7,444 bases of DNA from DASZGI01 sp035938995. Its GTDB lineage: Bacteria > Actinomycetota > Actinomycetes > Streptomycetales > Catenulisporaceae. Of this stretch, positions 1 through 7,331 are shown one piece after another. Below the pieces are notes generated by a model that ran no database searches, had not been told where the DNA came from, and saw only the letters and a program-made list of their open reading frames with translations. The position numbers and the translations under genes are program-made. Every line of letters starts with the position of its first letter. The first letter of the stretch is position 1. The stretch spans positions 1-7,444 of the forward strand of contig NZ_DASZGI010000325.1 of NCBI RefSeq assembly GCF_035938995.1. The letters are read 5' to 3'.

Positions 1-2
1 TG

Positions 3-101
3 CTTGTGGACAACGCTCCGCGGCGGCTCGGCGACGCGATCCGCGCGGTCTACCGCCGTTCGCTGACGAAGAGCCCGTATGACGGGCGCGCACATGGCTA
101 G
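3..101 (+). CDS. C-terminal end of an unidentified upstream gene (partial)
   Basis: A frame open from the window edge runs 32 codons to a TAG at 99-101 and reads LVDNAPRRLGDAIRAVYRRS at its start. Its third codon positions are mostly G or C, like the confirmed genes here, and it looks like an ordinary helical C-terminus. I do not recognise the family. It would overlap hutI by 23 bp if hutI starts at 79, or by 8 bp if it starts at 94. Such an overlap is usual for co-transcribed genes and would suggest a hut or other catabolic operon. The fragment is short, and the other + frames are closed by stops at 64-66 and 80-82, so this is only suggestive. Confidence 0.35.
   Translation, partial: LVDNAPRRLGDAIRAVYRRSLTKSPYDGRAHG
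5..13 (-). promoter_or_regulatory. DnaA-box-like 9-mer TTGTCCACA
   Basis: The minus strand reads TTGTCCACA, the form of the DnaA box favoured in high-GC actinomycetes. It lies inside the presumed upstream coding end. One 9-mer alone means little. It is listed because several related 9-mers sit in hutI just downstream (144-184, 408-416, 1340-1360). Confidence 0.3.
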
Positions 102-1392
102 CAGAGCCCTGCTTGTAACAGAGATCGGCGAATTAGTCACAAGTCATCCACAGGGTGTGGAAAACAGTACCCTGGTTATCCACAGCGTGGTAGAAACCCT
201 ATCCGCCGACGAGACAGCGCAATCCGTCAATGGGACAGCGGACGTCCCTTCGGTGAACAACGGACGTCCGGCCGCCGGCCTGGGGGTTGTGCGCGACGCC
301 GCGTTCGTGGTCGAAGACGGTCGGGTCGCCTGGGTGGGTTCCGCCTCCGCAGCGCCCGCCGCCGACGAAAGCATCGATGCCGGTGGCCGCGCGGTCATCC
401 CCGGCTTTGTGGACAGCCACGCCCACCTCGTCTTCGCCGGCGACCGGGCGGCCGAGTTCGAGGCGCGGATGACCGGCGAGCCGTACCGCGCCGGGGGAAT
501 CCGCACGACGGTGGCCGCGACCAGGGCCGCCGCCGACGCGGCACTGCGGGCGAACGTCCGGCGGCTCGTCGCGGAGATGACGCGTCAGGGCACGACGACC
601 GTGGAGTGCAAGACCGGCTACGGGCTGACCGTGGACGACGAGGCGCGCGCGATCCGGATCGCCCGCGAGGAGTGCGACGCGGCGACATTCCTCGGCGCGC
701 ACGTCGTCCCCGCTGAGTACGCCGAGCGGCGCGCCGACTACGTAGACCTGGTACGCGGCCCGATGCTCGAGGCCTGTGCACCGAGTGCCAACTATGTAGA
801 CGTGTTCTGCGAGCGCGGCGCGTTCGACGAGGACGAGACGCGTGCGGTGCTCGACGCGGCGAAGGCGCGCGGTCTGGGGATTCGCCTGCACGCCAACCAG
901 CTCGGGCCTGGACCGGGAGTCCGGCTCGCCGTGGAGTACGGCGCGGCGTCGGCGGACCATTGCACGTTCCTCGACGACACGGACGTCGAGGCGCTGGCCG
1001 GATCATCTACGGTCGCGACGCTGTTGCCGGGTGTGGAGTTCTCCACACGCTCGCCTTATCCGGACGCGCGGCGGCTTATCGAGGCCGGAGCGACTGTGGC
1101 CATCGCGACCGACTGCAATCCCGGCTCCTGTTACACCTCATCGATGCCCTTCTGTATCGCGCTGGCGGTCCGCGAGATGCGGATGAGCCCTGCAGAAGCG
1201 CTCCTCGCGGCGACAGCAGGGGGCGCGAGGGCGCTCGGACGGACCGACATCGGCCACCTCGGCATCGGCGCCCGGGCCGACTTCGCTCTACTCGACGCAC
1301 CGTCTTATCTGCATCTTGCCTACCGGCCCGGCGTCCCGCTCATCCACAGCGTGTGGAAAAGCGGCGTCCAGGTACACCGCACGCAGAGCTGA
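79..1392 (+). CDS. hutI: Imidazolonepropionase (histidine degradation)
   Basis: The 437-residue product is a metal-dependent amidohydrolase that opens 4-imidazolone-5-propionate to N-formimidoyl-glutamate, the third step of cytoplasmic histidine degradation. Visible motifs are the N-terminal strand LLVTEIGELVTSHP (11-24), the metal motif DSHAHLVFAGDR with H114 and H116, GIRTTVAATRAA, KTGYGLTVDDEAR, LGAHVV with H208, HANQL with H271, ADHC with H294 and ATDCNPGS with D345. Actinobacterial HutI has HANQ where the Bacillus enzyme has HADE. The protein is about 30 residues longer than usual because of an insertion at roughly residues 25-66, between the first strand and GLGVVRDAAFVVEDGRV. That insertion is made of DNA rich in DnaA-box-like and palindromic sites. 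The start is uncertain: ATG 79 has a GAAGAG-like site upstream, while ATG 94 gives MASRALLV, which is closer to usual HutI lengths. No other hut gene is in the window. Confidence 0.93.
   Translation: MTGAHMASRALLVTEIGELVTSHPQGVENSTLVIHSVVETLSADETAQSVNGTADVPSVNNGRPAAGLGVVRDAAFVVEDGRVAWVGSASAAPAADESIDAGGRAVIPGFVDSHAHLVFAGDRAAEFEARMTGEPYRAGGIRTTVAATRAAADAALRANVRRLVAEMTRQGTTTVECKTGYGLTVDDEARAIRIAREECDAATFLGAHVVPAEYAERRADYVDLVRGPMLEACAPSANYVDVFCERGAFDEDETRAVLDAAKARGLGIRLHANQLGPGPGVRLAVEYGAASADHCTFLDDTDVEALAGSSTVATLLPGVEFSTRSPYPDARRLIEAGATVAIATDCNPGSCYTSSMPFCIALAVREMRMSPAEALLAATAGGARALGRTDIGHLGIGARADFALLDAPSYLHLAYRPGVPLIHSVWKSGVQVHRTQS
144..184. promoter_or_regulatory. Cluster of three DnaA-box-like sites inside hutI
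   Basis: Within 41 bp are TCATCCACA (144-152, +), TTTTCCACA (156-164 on the - strand) and a perfect consensus TTATCCACA (176-184, +). The first two face each other across 3 bp, giving an inverted pair. The cluster lies in the DNA encoding the extra N-terminal segment of HutI, so coding constraint from the conserved protein does not explain it. DnaA binding is inferred from sequence alone. An operator for another regulator with a TCCACA-N3-TGTGGA core is equally possible. Confidence 0.45.
239..269. repeat. Repeated palindromic 9-mer CGGACGTCC
   Basis: CGGACGTCC occurs at 239-247 and again at 261-269, 22 bp apart start to start (about two helical turns). Its core GGACGTCC is itself a perfect palindrome. 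Both copies lie in the atypical N-terminal insertion of hutI. The second copy continues into CCGGCCGCCGG. It could be a paired operator or chance in GC-rich DNA. Confidence 0.4.
1340..1360. repeat. 3' copy of the inverted DnaA-box-like pair (TCATCCACA-N3-TGTGGAAAA)
   Basis: This 21-bp element matches 144-164 at 20 of 21 positions; only the second spacer base differs (G there, C here). It encodes part of the conserved HutI C-terminal segment LIHSVWKSG. A related run, ATCCACAGCGTGG, also occurs at 178-190, where it encodes VIHSVVE in the same frame. The two ends of hutI therefore carry matching motifs about 1.2 kb apart. Confidence 0.5.
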
Positions 1393-1431
1393 ACCTCGCC
1401 CCCCCGCCAGCACCGTCGCCGCCGCCTCCCG

Positions 1432-1474
1432 ATGGCGGGGCGCTTGGGTGGCGCCATAGCGGGGGAGATTCCCC
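1432..1474 (+). terminator. Weak tandem hairpins after hutI, possible terminator
   Basis: ATGGCG (1432-1437) pairs with CGCCAT (1452-1457), and GGGGA (1462-1466) pairs with TCCCC (1470-1474). They begin 40 bp after the hutI stop. There is no T-run, as is common for actinomycete terminators, and the stems are short, so this is only a candidate end for the hutI transcript. Confidence 0.25.
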
Positions 1475-1484
1475 TCGGACGACG

Positions 1485-1499
1485 ATTGGCCTGGCCAAT
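1485..1499. promoter_or_regulatory. Perfect palindrome ATTGGCC-T-GGCCAAT, possible operator
   Basis: The two 7-bp arms are exactly complementary around a single central T. The site lies in non-coding DNA, 18 bp upstream of the first HAIR half-site. It does not match HAIR or CIRCE (TTAGCACTC-N9-GAGTGCTAA). It may bind an additional regulator of dnaK or one acting on hutI; nothing in the sequence identifies which. Confidence 0.4.
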
Positions 1500-1517
1500 G
1501 TGGGTTCTCGCGCACGA

Positions 1518-1566
1518 GTTGAGTCCAACCACCTCAACCCTTATTGTTGAGTCTGCTGGGCTCAAC
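1518..1566. promoter_or_regulatory. Two HAIR elements (HspR operators) upstream of dnaK
   Basis: HAIR sites are inverted repeats of the form CTTGAGT-N7-ACTCAAG bound by HspR. Two lie here: TTGAGT-N7-CCTCAA at 1519-1537 and TTGAGT-N7-GCTCAA at 1547-1565, each one base off the core. The inner half-sites of neighbouring elements (CTCAAC 1533-1538 and GTTGAG 1546-1551) are also inverted 7 bp apart, so the region is a run of four alternating half-sites. The second element covers the -35 and spacer of the predicted promoter, as expected of a repressor site. hspR is the last gene of the same cluster. Confidence 0.88.
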
Positions 1567-1575
1567 TACTAGGGT
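1547..1575 (+). promoter_or_regulatory. Predicted vegetative promoter of the dnaK operon
   Basis: TTGAGT (1547-1552) and TAGGGT (1570-1575) are separated by 17 bp and resemble the actinomycete housekeeping pattern TTGAC-N17-TAGRRT. The -35 hexamer is also a HAIR half-site, so HspR binding would exclude RNA polymerase. Transcription should start a few bases after 1575, giving a leader of about 50 nt. The dnaK ribosome binding site AAGGAAG (1623-1629) is 5 nt before its ATG. Confidence 0.6.
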
Positions 1576-1634
1576 CCGGAGACTGGCAGAAGCAGCGACG
1601 AGCTTATGACCGCGTCTAACCTAAGGAAGCCACG

Positions 1635-3500
<1,866 letters not shown>

Positions 3501-3533
3501 ACCGCGGCGCTTCCGCCGTCAGCCGGGCACGGA

Positions 3534-3566
3534 CCGGGTCGGGGCGATAGCTTCACCCCGACCCGG
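3534..3566 (+). other. Strong hairpin between dnaK and grpE
   Basis: CCGGGTCGGGG (3534-3544) is exactly complementary to CCCCGACCCGG (3556-3566) across an 11-nt loop. This is an 11-bp, nearly all G-C stem beginning 33 nt after the dnaK stop. There is no T-run, and grpE follows on the same strand. It may act as a partial terminator or as an mRNA 3'-end stabiliser or processing site, making dnaK mRNA more abundant than grpE-dnaJ-hspR mRNA. A complete terminator, with grpE having its own promoter, cannot be excluded. Confidence 0.65.
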
Positions 3567-3585
3567 CGCGCGCCCGGCAGCGCCC

Positions 3586-3597
3586 CCGATCGATCGG
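3586..3597. repeat. 12-bp perfect palindrome CCGATCGATCGG before grpE
   Basis: The site is self-complementary across 12 bp and ends just 4 bp before the grpE ribosome binding site AAGGAG (3602-3607). It could form a small hairpin near the start of translation or be a dimeric operator. It is short enough to be chance. Confidence 0.3.
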
Positions 3598-3617
3598 ATC
3601 CAAGGAGAAAAGAAGCC

Positions 3618-4283
3618 GTGAGCGACGACCTCTACCACCCCGGCCAGGAGGCCGGCGACGACGCCCGCGTATACGGCGACGACGAGGGTTTCGAGGCCGC
3701 CAAGGACAGTGCCGGTCAAAACAGTGACGGCGAGCAGTTCGCCGAGCGCGTCAACGAGGCGATCGGGGGCGATCCGGGCGACCCGACGGCGAACCTCGCG
3801 GTGGCCGAGCTGCTGGCGAAGCTGGCCGAGCGCACCAACGATCTGCAGGGCGCGCAGGCCGAACTCAACGAGCGGACCGCGGATTTGCAGCGGCTGCAGG
3901 CCGAGTACGTGAACTACCGCAGGCGGGTGGAGCGCGACCGGGTGGCGATGGCGGAACTCTCGCTCGGCAAGGTGCTGGGCGAGTTGCTGCCGGTGCTCGA
4001 CGACATCGGCCGCGCCCGGGACCACGGCGAGCTGGAGGGCGGCTTCCGGCGGGTGGCCGAGTCCCTCGAGTCGACGGTGGCCAAGCTGGGGCTCGAGCAG
4101 TTCGGCACGGTCGGGGAGCTGTTCGACCCGAACGTGCACGAGGCGCTGATGCACCGGGAGGCGCCCGAGATCGAGGAGGACACGGTGGTGGAGATCCTCC
4201 AGCCCGGCTACCGCCTCGGCGACCGGGTGCTGCGGGTGGCCCGGGTGACCGTCGCCCAGCCCGGCGACGGGGTCGAGCAGTAG
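3618..4283 (+). CDS. grpE: Nucleotide exchange factor GrpE
   Basis: The 221-residue protein is the dimeric cytosolic factor that releases ADP from DnaK and so resets the chaperone cycle. The order is an acidic, poorly conserved N-terminus (1-58), a long helix or coiled coil (about 59-115, with AELLAKLAER and EYVNYRRRVERDR around Y97), and a C-terminal beta domain with FDPNVHEALM (169-178) and QPGYRLGDRVLRVARV around G197-Y198. Together these make up the GrpE signature. The start is GTG 3618, with AAGGAG (3602-3607) 10 nt upstream; no ATG in frame fits better. It lies 117 bp after dnaK, a wide gap for this operon, filled by a hairpin and a palindrome. The stop is 19 bp before dnaJ. Confidence 0.96.
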   Translation: MSDDLYHPGQEAGDDARVYGDDEGFEAAKDSAGQNSDGEQFAERVNEAIGGDPGDPTANLAVAELLAKLAERTNDLQGAQAELNERTADLQRLQAEYVNYRRRVERDRVAMAELSLGKVLGELLPVLDDIGRARDHGELEGGFRRVAESLESTVAKLGLEQFGTVGELFDPNVHEALMHREAPEIEEDTVVEILQPGYRLGDRVLRVARVTVAQPGDGVEQ

Positions 4284-4302
4284 AAGCGCGAGCGGAGCGA
4301 AG

Positions 4303-5466
4303 ATGAGCACCAAGGACTACCTGGAGAAGGACTACTACAAGGTGCTCGGCGTCCCGAAGGACGCGCCGACGGCCGACATCAAGAAGGCGTACCGCAAGCT
4401 CGCCCGGCAGTTCCACCCGGACGCGAACAAGGGGGACGCCAAGGCGGAGGAGAAGTTCAAGGAGATCTCCGAGGCCTATGACGTGCTGTCCGACGACAAG
4501 CGCCGCAAGGAGTACGACGAGGCGCGCTCTCTGTTCGGCGGCGGTTTCCGGCCCGGCGGCGCGGGTGGCGCCGGCGGCTTCCCGTTCGACCTCGGTGACC
4601 TGCTCGGTAACAGCGGACAGGCTGGCCAGGGCGGGCTCGGCGACATCCTCGGCGGGATCTTCGGCCGGGGCCGCCCGGGAGGTCCGGCGCCGACTCCGGG
4701 CCGGCGCGGTGCCGACGTGGAGACCGAGGCCACGATCACGTTCATGCAGTCGATCGAGGGCGTCACGATCCCGCTGCGAATGACCAGCGAGGCGCCGTGC
4801 AAGGCGTGCGCCGGGACCGGGGCCAAGGCCGGGACCACCCCGCGGGTGTGCCCGAACTGCTCCGGCACCGGCCAGGTGAGCCGGAACCAGGGCGGTTTCG
4901 CCTTCTCCGAACCCTGCCGCGAGTGCAAGGGGCGCGGACTGGTGGTCGACGACCCCTGCCCCACCTGCCACGGCTCGGGACGGGCCGCCTCCACCCGCAC
5001 CCTCCAGGCGCGCATCCCCTCGGGGGTGCGGGACGGAAGCCGGATCAGGCTCAAAGGCAAGGGCGCTCCCGGGGAGCGCAGCGGACCGGCGGGAGACCTC
5101 TACGTGATCGTCCACGTGAAGCCGCACAAGGTGTTCGGACGCGACGCCGACAACCTGACCGTGACCGTCCCGGTGACCTATCCGGAGGCGGTGCTCGGCG
5201 CCGACATCAAGGTGCCGATCCTCGACGGGCTCCCGGTCACCGTGAAGCTGCCCGCGGGCAGCGCCAACGGCCGCACGCTGCGGGTGCGCGGTAAGGGAGC
5301 GCCGCGCAAGGACGGCACCCGAGGGGACTTGCTGGTCACCTTCGAGGTCGCCGTGCCGACCAAGCTGAGCGAGGCGGCCTCGGCCGCACTGGAGAAGTAC
5401 CGGGACGCCACCGCCGACCACGACGTGCGTGCCGAACTGCTGGCGGCGGCGAAGGGAGAGTCATGA
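4303..5466 (+). CDS. dnaJ: Hsp40 co-chaperone DnaJ
   Basis: The 387-residue type I J-protein delivers substrates to DnaK and stimulates its ATPase. Visible parts in order: the J domain (about 10-75) with HPD at 38-40 and YRKLARQFHPD; a Gly/Phe-rich region (about 79-130); a cysteine-rich zinc domain with all four CxxCxGxG-type repeats (C166/C169, C183/C186, C205/C208, C219/C222) forming two zinc sites; then the C-terminal substrate-binding beta domains and dimerisation tail. The N-terminus carries about 8 extra residues (MSTKDYLEKDYY), typical of the actinomycete DnaJ1 linked to HspR. GGAG (4294-4297) precedes the ATG by 5 nt. Its stop overlaps the hspR start as ATGA, which implies translational coupling. 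Confidence 0.97.
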   Translation: MSTKDYLEKDYYKVLGVPKDAPTADIKKAYRKLARQFHPDANKGDAKAEEKFKEISEAYDVLSDDKRRKEYDEARSLFGGGFRPGGAGGAGGFPFDLGDLLGNSGQAGQGGLGDILGGIFGRGRPGGPAPTPGRRGADVETEATITFMQSIEGVTIPLRMTSEAPCKACAGTGAKAGTTPRVCPNCSGTGQVSRNQGGFAFSEPCRECKGRGLVVDDPCPTCHGSGRAASTRTLQARIPSGVRDGSRIRLKGKGAPGERSGPAGDLYVIVHVKPHKVFGRDADNLTVTVPVTYPEAVLGADIKVPILDGLPVTVKLPAGSANGRTLRVRGKGAPRKDGTRGDLLVTFEVAVPTKLSEAASAALEKYRDATADHDVRAELLAAAKGES

Positions 5467-5924
5467 TGCTGCCGAACCATCCGAACGACAACAGGGCACA
5501 GATCGCCGACACCACCCCGGCCTACGTGATCTCGGCCGCCGCGGAGCTCTCCGGCCTGCACCCGCAGACGCTGCGCCAGTACGACCGGCTCGGCCTGGTC
5601 AGCCCGGACCGGGCGCCGGGGCGCGGCCGCCGCTACTCGGCCCGCGACATCGAGCTGCTGCGCGAGGTACAGCGGCTGAGCCAGGACGAGGGCGTGAACC
5701 TGGCCGGGATCAAGCGGATCCGCGAGCTGCAGGACCAGGTGGCCGAGCTCAGCGCCCGGGTCGTCGAGCTCGAGGAGCGGCTCGCGATAGCGGCGGCCAC
5801 CACCATCCCGGTGGCGCTGCCCGCCCAGGCGTCCGCGCTGCCGCCGAACCCGCTGCACCGCCCCGACCTGCTGCCGGCCCTCGGCCCCTCCACCGCGCTG
5901 GTTGTCTGGAAGCCACAGCACTGA
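5463..5924 (+). CDS. hspR: Heat-shock repressor HspR (MerR family)
   Basis: The 153-residue protein is the DNA-binding repressor of the dnaK operon, acting at HAIR sites. It has a MerR-type winged helix-turn-helix: YVISAAAELSGLHPQTLRQY (21-40), then LGLVSPDRAPGRGRRYSARD (43-62), then a dimerising coiled coil ELQDQVAELSARVVELEERL (88-107). It ends in the hydrophobic ALVVWKPQH tail (145-153) characteristic of actinomycete HspR and linked with DnaK-dependent control. No effector-binding domain is present. ATG 5463 overlaps the dnaJ stop by 4 bp, with AAGGGAG (5452-5458) upstream; a second ATG at 5466 is possible. As last gene of the operon it regulates its own synthesis. Family knowledge predicts clpB as another target. 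Confidence 0.96.
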   Translation: MMLPNHPNDNRAQIADTTPAYVISAAAELSGLHPQTLRQYDRLGLVSPDRAPGRGRRYSARDIELLREVQRLSQDEGVNLAGIKRIRELQDQVAELSARVVELEERLAIAAATTIPVALPAQASALPPNPLHRPDLLPALGPSTALVVWKPQH

Positions 5925-5930
5925 CCTGGA

Positions 5931-6212
5931 GGGTATTTGAAAAGTCTCGCCGGACCCGCGACGCCTGCTGTGTATTCGGCTCGCGTATGGAGCCAGGGTT
6001 GTGGAGCGGCTGTAGTCCGCGCTACGCGGAAGAACGCCCCGTGGCACGAACTTTCGCCGCCACCCCGGCCCCTCACACACGCGAGCGGCACGCTCGCTGC
6101 GTTAGCGAAGCACCCCCGGTGCCGCCAGGCACCATATGAGGGAGCTCCGCCGCCTTGCGAATCGCACGCGTCAGACGCCGCAGGCTTATCCGACGATACT
6201 TTTCAAACACCC
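5931..6212. mobile_element. MITE-like element with imperfect terminal inverted repeats between hspR and clpB
   Basis: The left end (5931-5954, starting GGGTATTTGAAAAGT) and the reverse complement of the right end (6189-6212, starting GGGTGTTTGAAAAGT) agree at 21 of 24 positions, with a 10-bp perfect core TTTGAAAAGT. The outer flanks both contain CCTGG (5925-5929 and 6213-6217), a possible 5-bp target duplication with one extra A on the left. The 282-bp interior has no credible gene. It does hold several short perfect hairpins. This fits a non-autonomous miniature transposable element, or a highly structured intergenic element. I cannot name the insertion-sequence family whose ends it matches. 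Its left end lies 6 bp after the hspR stop. Confidence 0.5.
6016..6133. repeat. Series of short hairpins inside the hspR-clpB gap
   Basis: Three perfect hairpins lie in this stretch: TCCGCG-CTA-CGCGGA (6016-6030), GCGAGCG-GCA-CGCTCGC (6081-6097) and GGTGCC-GCCA-GGCACC (6118-6133). Just outside are GGCTC-N7-GAGCC (5978-5994) and GCGTC-A-GACGC (6168-6178). None is followed by a T-run. They could terminate hspR transcription or fold as one structured RNA, or form part of the putative mobile element. Confidence 0.5.
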
Positions 6213-6296
6213 CCTGGCACACGAATGGTGCGGCGGCCCTGCCCGTCGCGCCACGGTAATCCCTTGTCGCAAACCACGGTCCCGAAATGAGGTCCG
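6213..6296 (+). promoter_or_regulatory. clpB leader; no HAIR element visible
   Basis: This 84-bp stretch holds the clpB ribosome binding site ATGAGG (6287-6292), 4 nt before the ATG. I see no TTGAGT/ACTCAA pair here or in the 280 bp before it and no convincing -35/-10 pair. If clpB is HspR-controlled, it must depend on read-through from the dnaK operon or on a degenerate site I cannot see. Confidence 0.4.
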
Positions 6297-7331
6297 ATGG
6301 AACCGTCGAATCTGACGACCCGTTCCCAAGAGGCGCTGTCGGTCGCCATCCGGTCAGCCGCCGGGGAGGGCAACCCCCAGGTCGAACCCGTACACGTGCT
6401 GCTCGCCCTGCTCTCCCAGGCGGACGGCACCGCGCGACCGCTGCTTGAGGCGGTCGGTGCCGACCGGGTGCGCCTGGCCGCCGCCGCCGAGCAGCTGCGC
6501 AACCGGCTGCCTAAGGCGGCTGGTTCCACCGTCGCCGCGCCCGAATTCTCCCGTCCTACGCTCGCCGTGCTCAACCACGCAGGGGATGAGGCGCGCAAGC
6601 TCGACGACGAATACGTCTCGACCGAGCACCTCCTCACCGGGATCGCGGCGGGCGATGACGCCACTGCGCGGCTGCTGCGCGAGTTCGGGGCCACGCCTCA
6701 GGCACTGCGCGAAGCCTTCACCAAGGTCCGCGGCAGCGCCCGCGTCACCTCTCCCGACCCCGAGGCGACGTTCCAGGCGCTGGATAAGTACAGCGTCGAC
6801 CTCACCAGCCTCGCCCGGGACGGCAGGCTGGACCCGGTGATCGGCCGCGACACCGAGATCCGGCGCGTGGTGCAGGTGCTGTCGCGGCGCACCAAGAACA
6901 ACCCGGTGCTGATCGGCGAGCCCGGCGTCGGCAAGACCGCCATCGTCGAAGGGCTGGCGCTGCGCATCGTCAACGGCGACGTCCCCGAAGGCCTCAAGGA
7001 CAAGCAATTGCTGGCACTCGACATGGGCGCGATGATCGCGGGCGCCAAATACCGCGGCGAATTCGAGGAAAGGCTCAAGGGGGTGCTGCAGGAAGTCACG
7101 TCTTCCGCCGGCGCCTACATTCTGTTTATCGACGAGATGCACACCATCATCGGCGCCGGCAAGGCCGACGGCGCCATGGATGCGTCGAACTTGCTCAAGC
7201 CCGCGCTGGCGCGCGGCGAGCTGCACTGCATCGGCGCCACTACGCTCGACGAATACAAGAAGCACGTGGAAAAAGACGCCGCGCTCGTTGCGGCGGCGAC
7301 GATCGCTGAGTCCGTAATCCTGACGCCGTGA
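6297..7331 (+). pseudogene. clpB: ClpB disaggregase, 5' part only, chimeric and broken
   Basis: ClpB is a hexameric AAA+ disaggregase of about 850-870 residues that works with DnaK. Here only about 330 residues are ClpB: the N domain (1-150, with EYVSTEHLLTGI and GSARVTSPDPEATFQAL) and part of the first ATPase domain, with Walker A GEPGVGKT (207-214) and Walker B ILFIDE ending in D279-E280. Up to about residue 200 it resembles mycobacterial ClpB. From ALRIVNGDVPEGLKDK on it resembles alphaproteobacterial ClpB (LFIDEMHT, GKADGAMDASNLLKPALARGELHC). After VEKDAAL (324-330) the expected ARRFQP is missing; the frame runs 14 more residues through reverse-complemented clpB sequence and stops at 7329-7331. 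The start is ATG 6297 with ATGAGG upstream. Most likely a contig chimera rather than a natural pseudogene. Confidence 0.85.

Noticed and set aside
1031..1048. Inverted repeat GTGTGGAG-TT-CTCCACAC inside hutI
   Set aside because: It encodes the conserved HutI stretch GVEFSTR, so coding constraint explains it adequately; it is related to but does not match the DnaA-box 9-mers.
1..1392. Whether the DnaA-box cluster marks a chromosomal origin
   Set aside because: Neither dnaA, dnaN, rpmH nor an AT-rich unwinding region is present, and the boxes lie within a coding gene.
3865..5421. Open frame of 518 codons on the minus strand across grpE and dnaJ
   Set aside because: It spans two well-supported genes in antisense, is compositionally biased and has no domain or ribosome binding site support.
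5429..6139. Long + strand frame overlapping hspR and running through the gap
   Set aside because: It is out of frame with the certain hspR, rich in R, G, P and A, and shows no recognisable domain.
5937..6290. 117-codon frame in the hspR-clpB gap that could be a small gene
   Set aside because: It has no ribosome binding site, its composition is unlike the neighbours, and it overlaps the terminal inverted repeats and hairpins.
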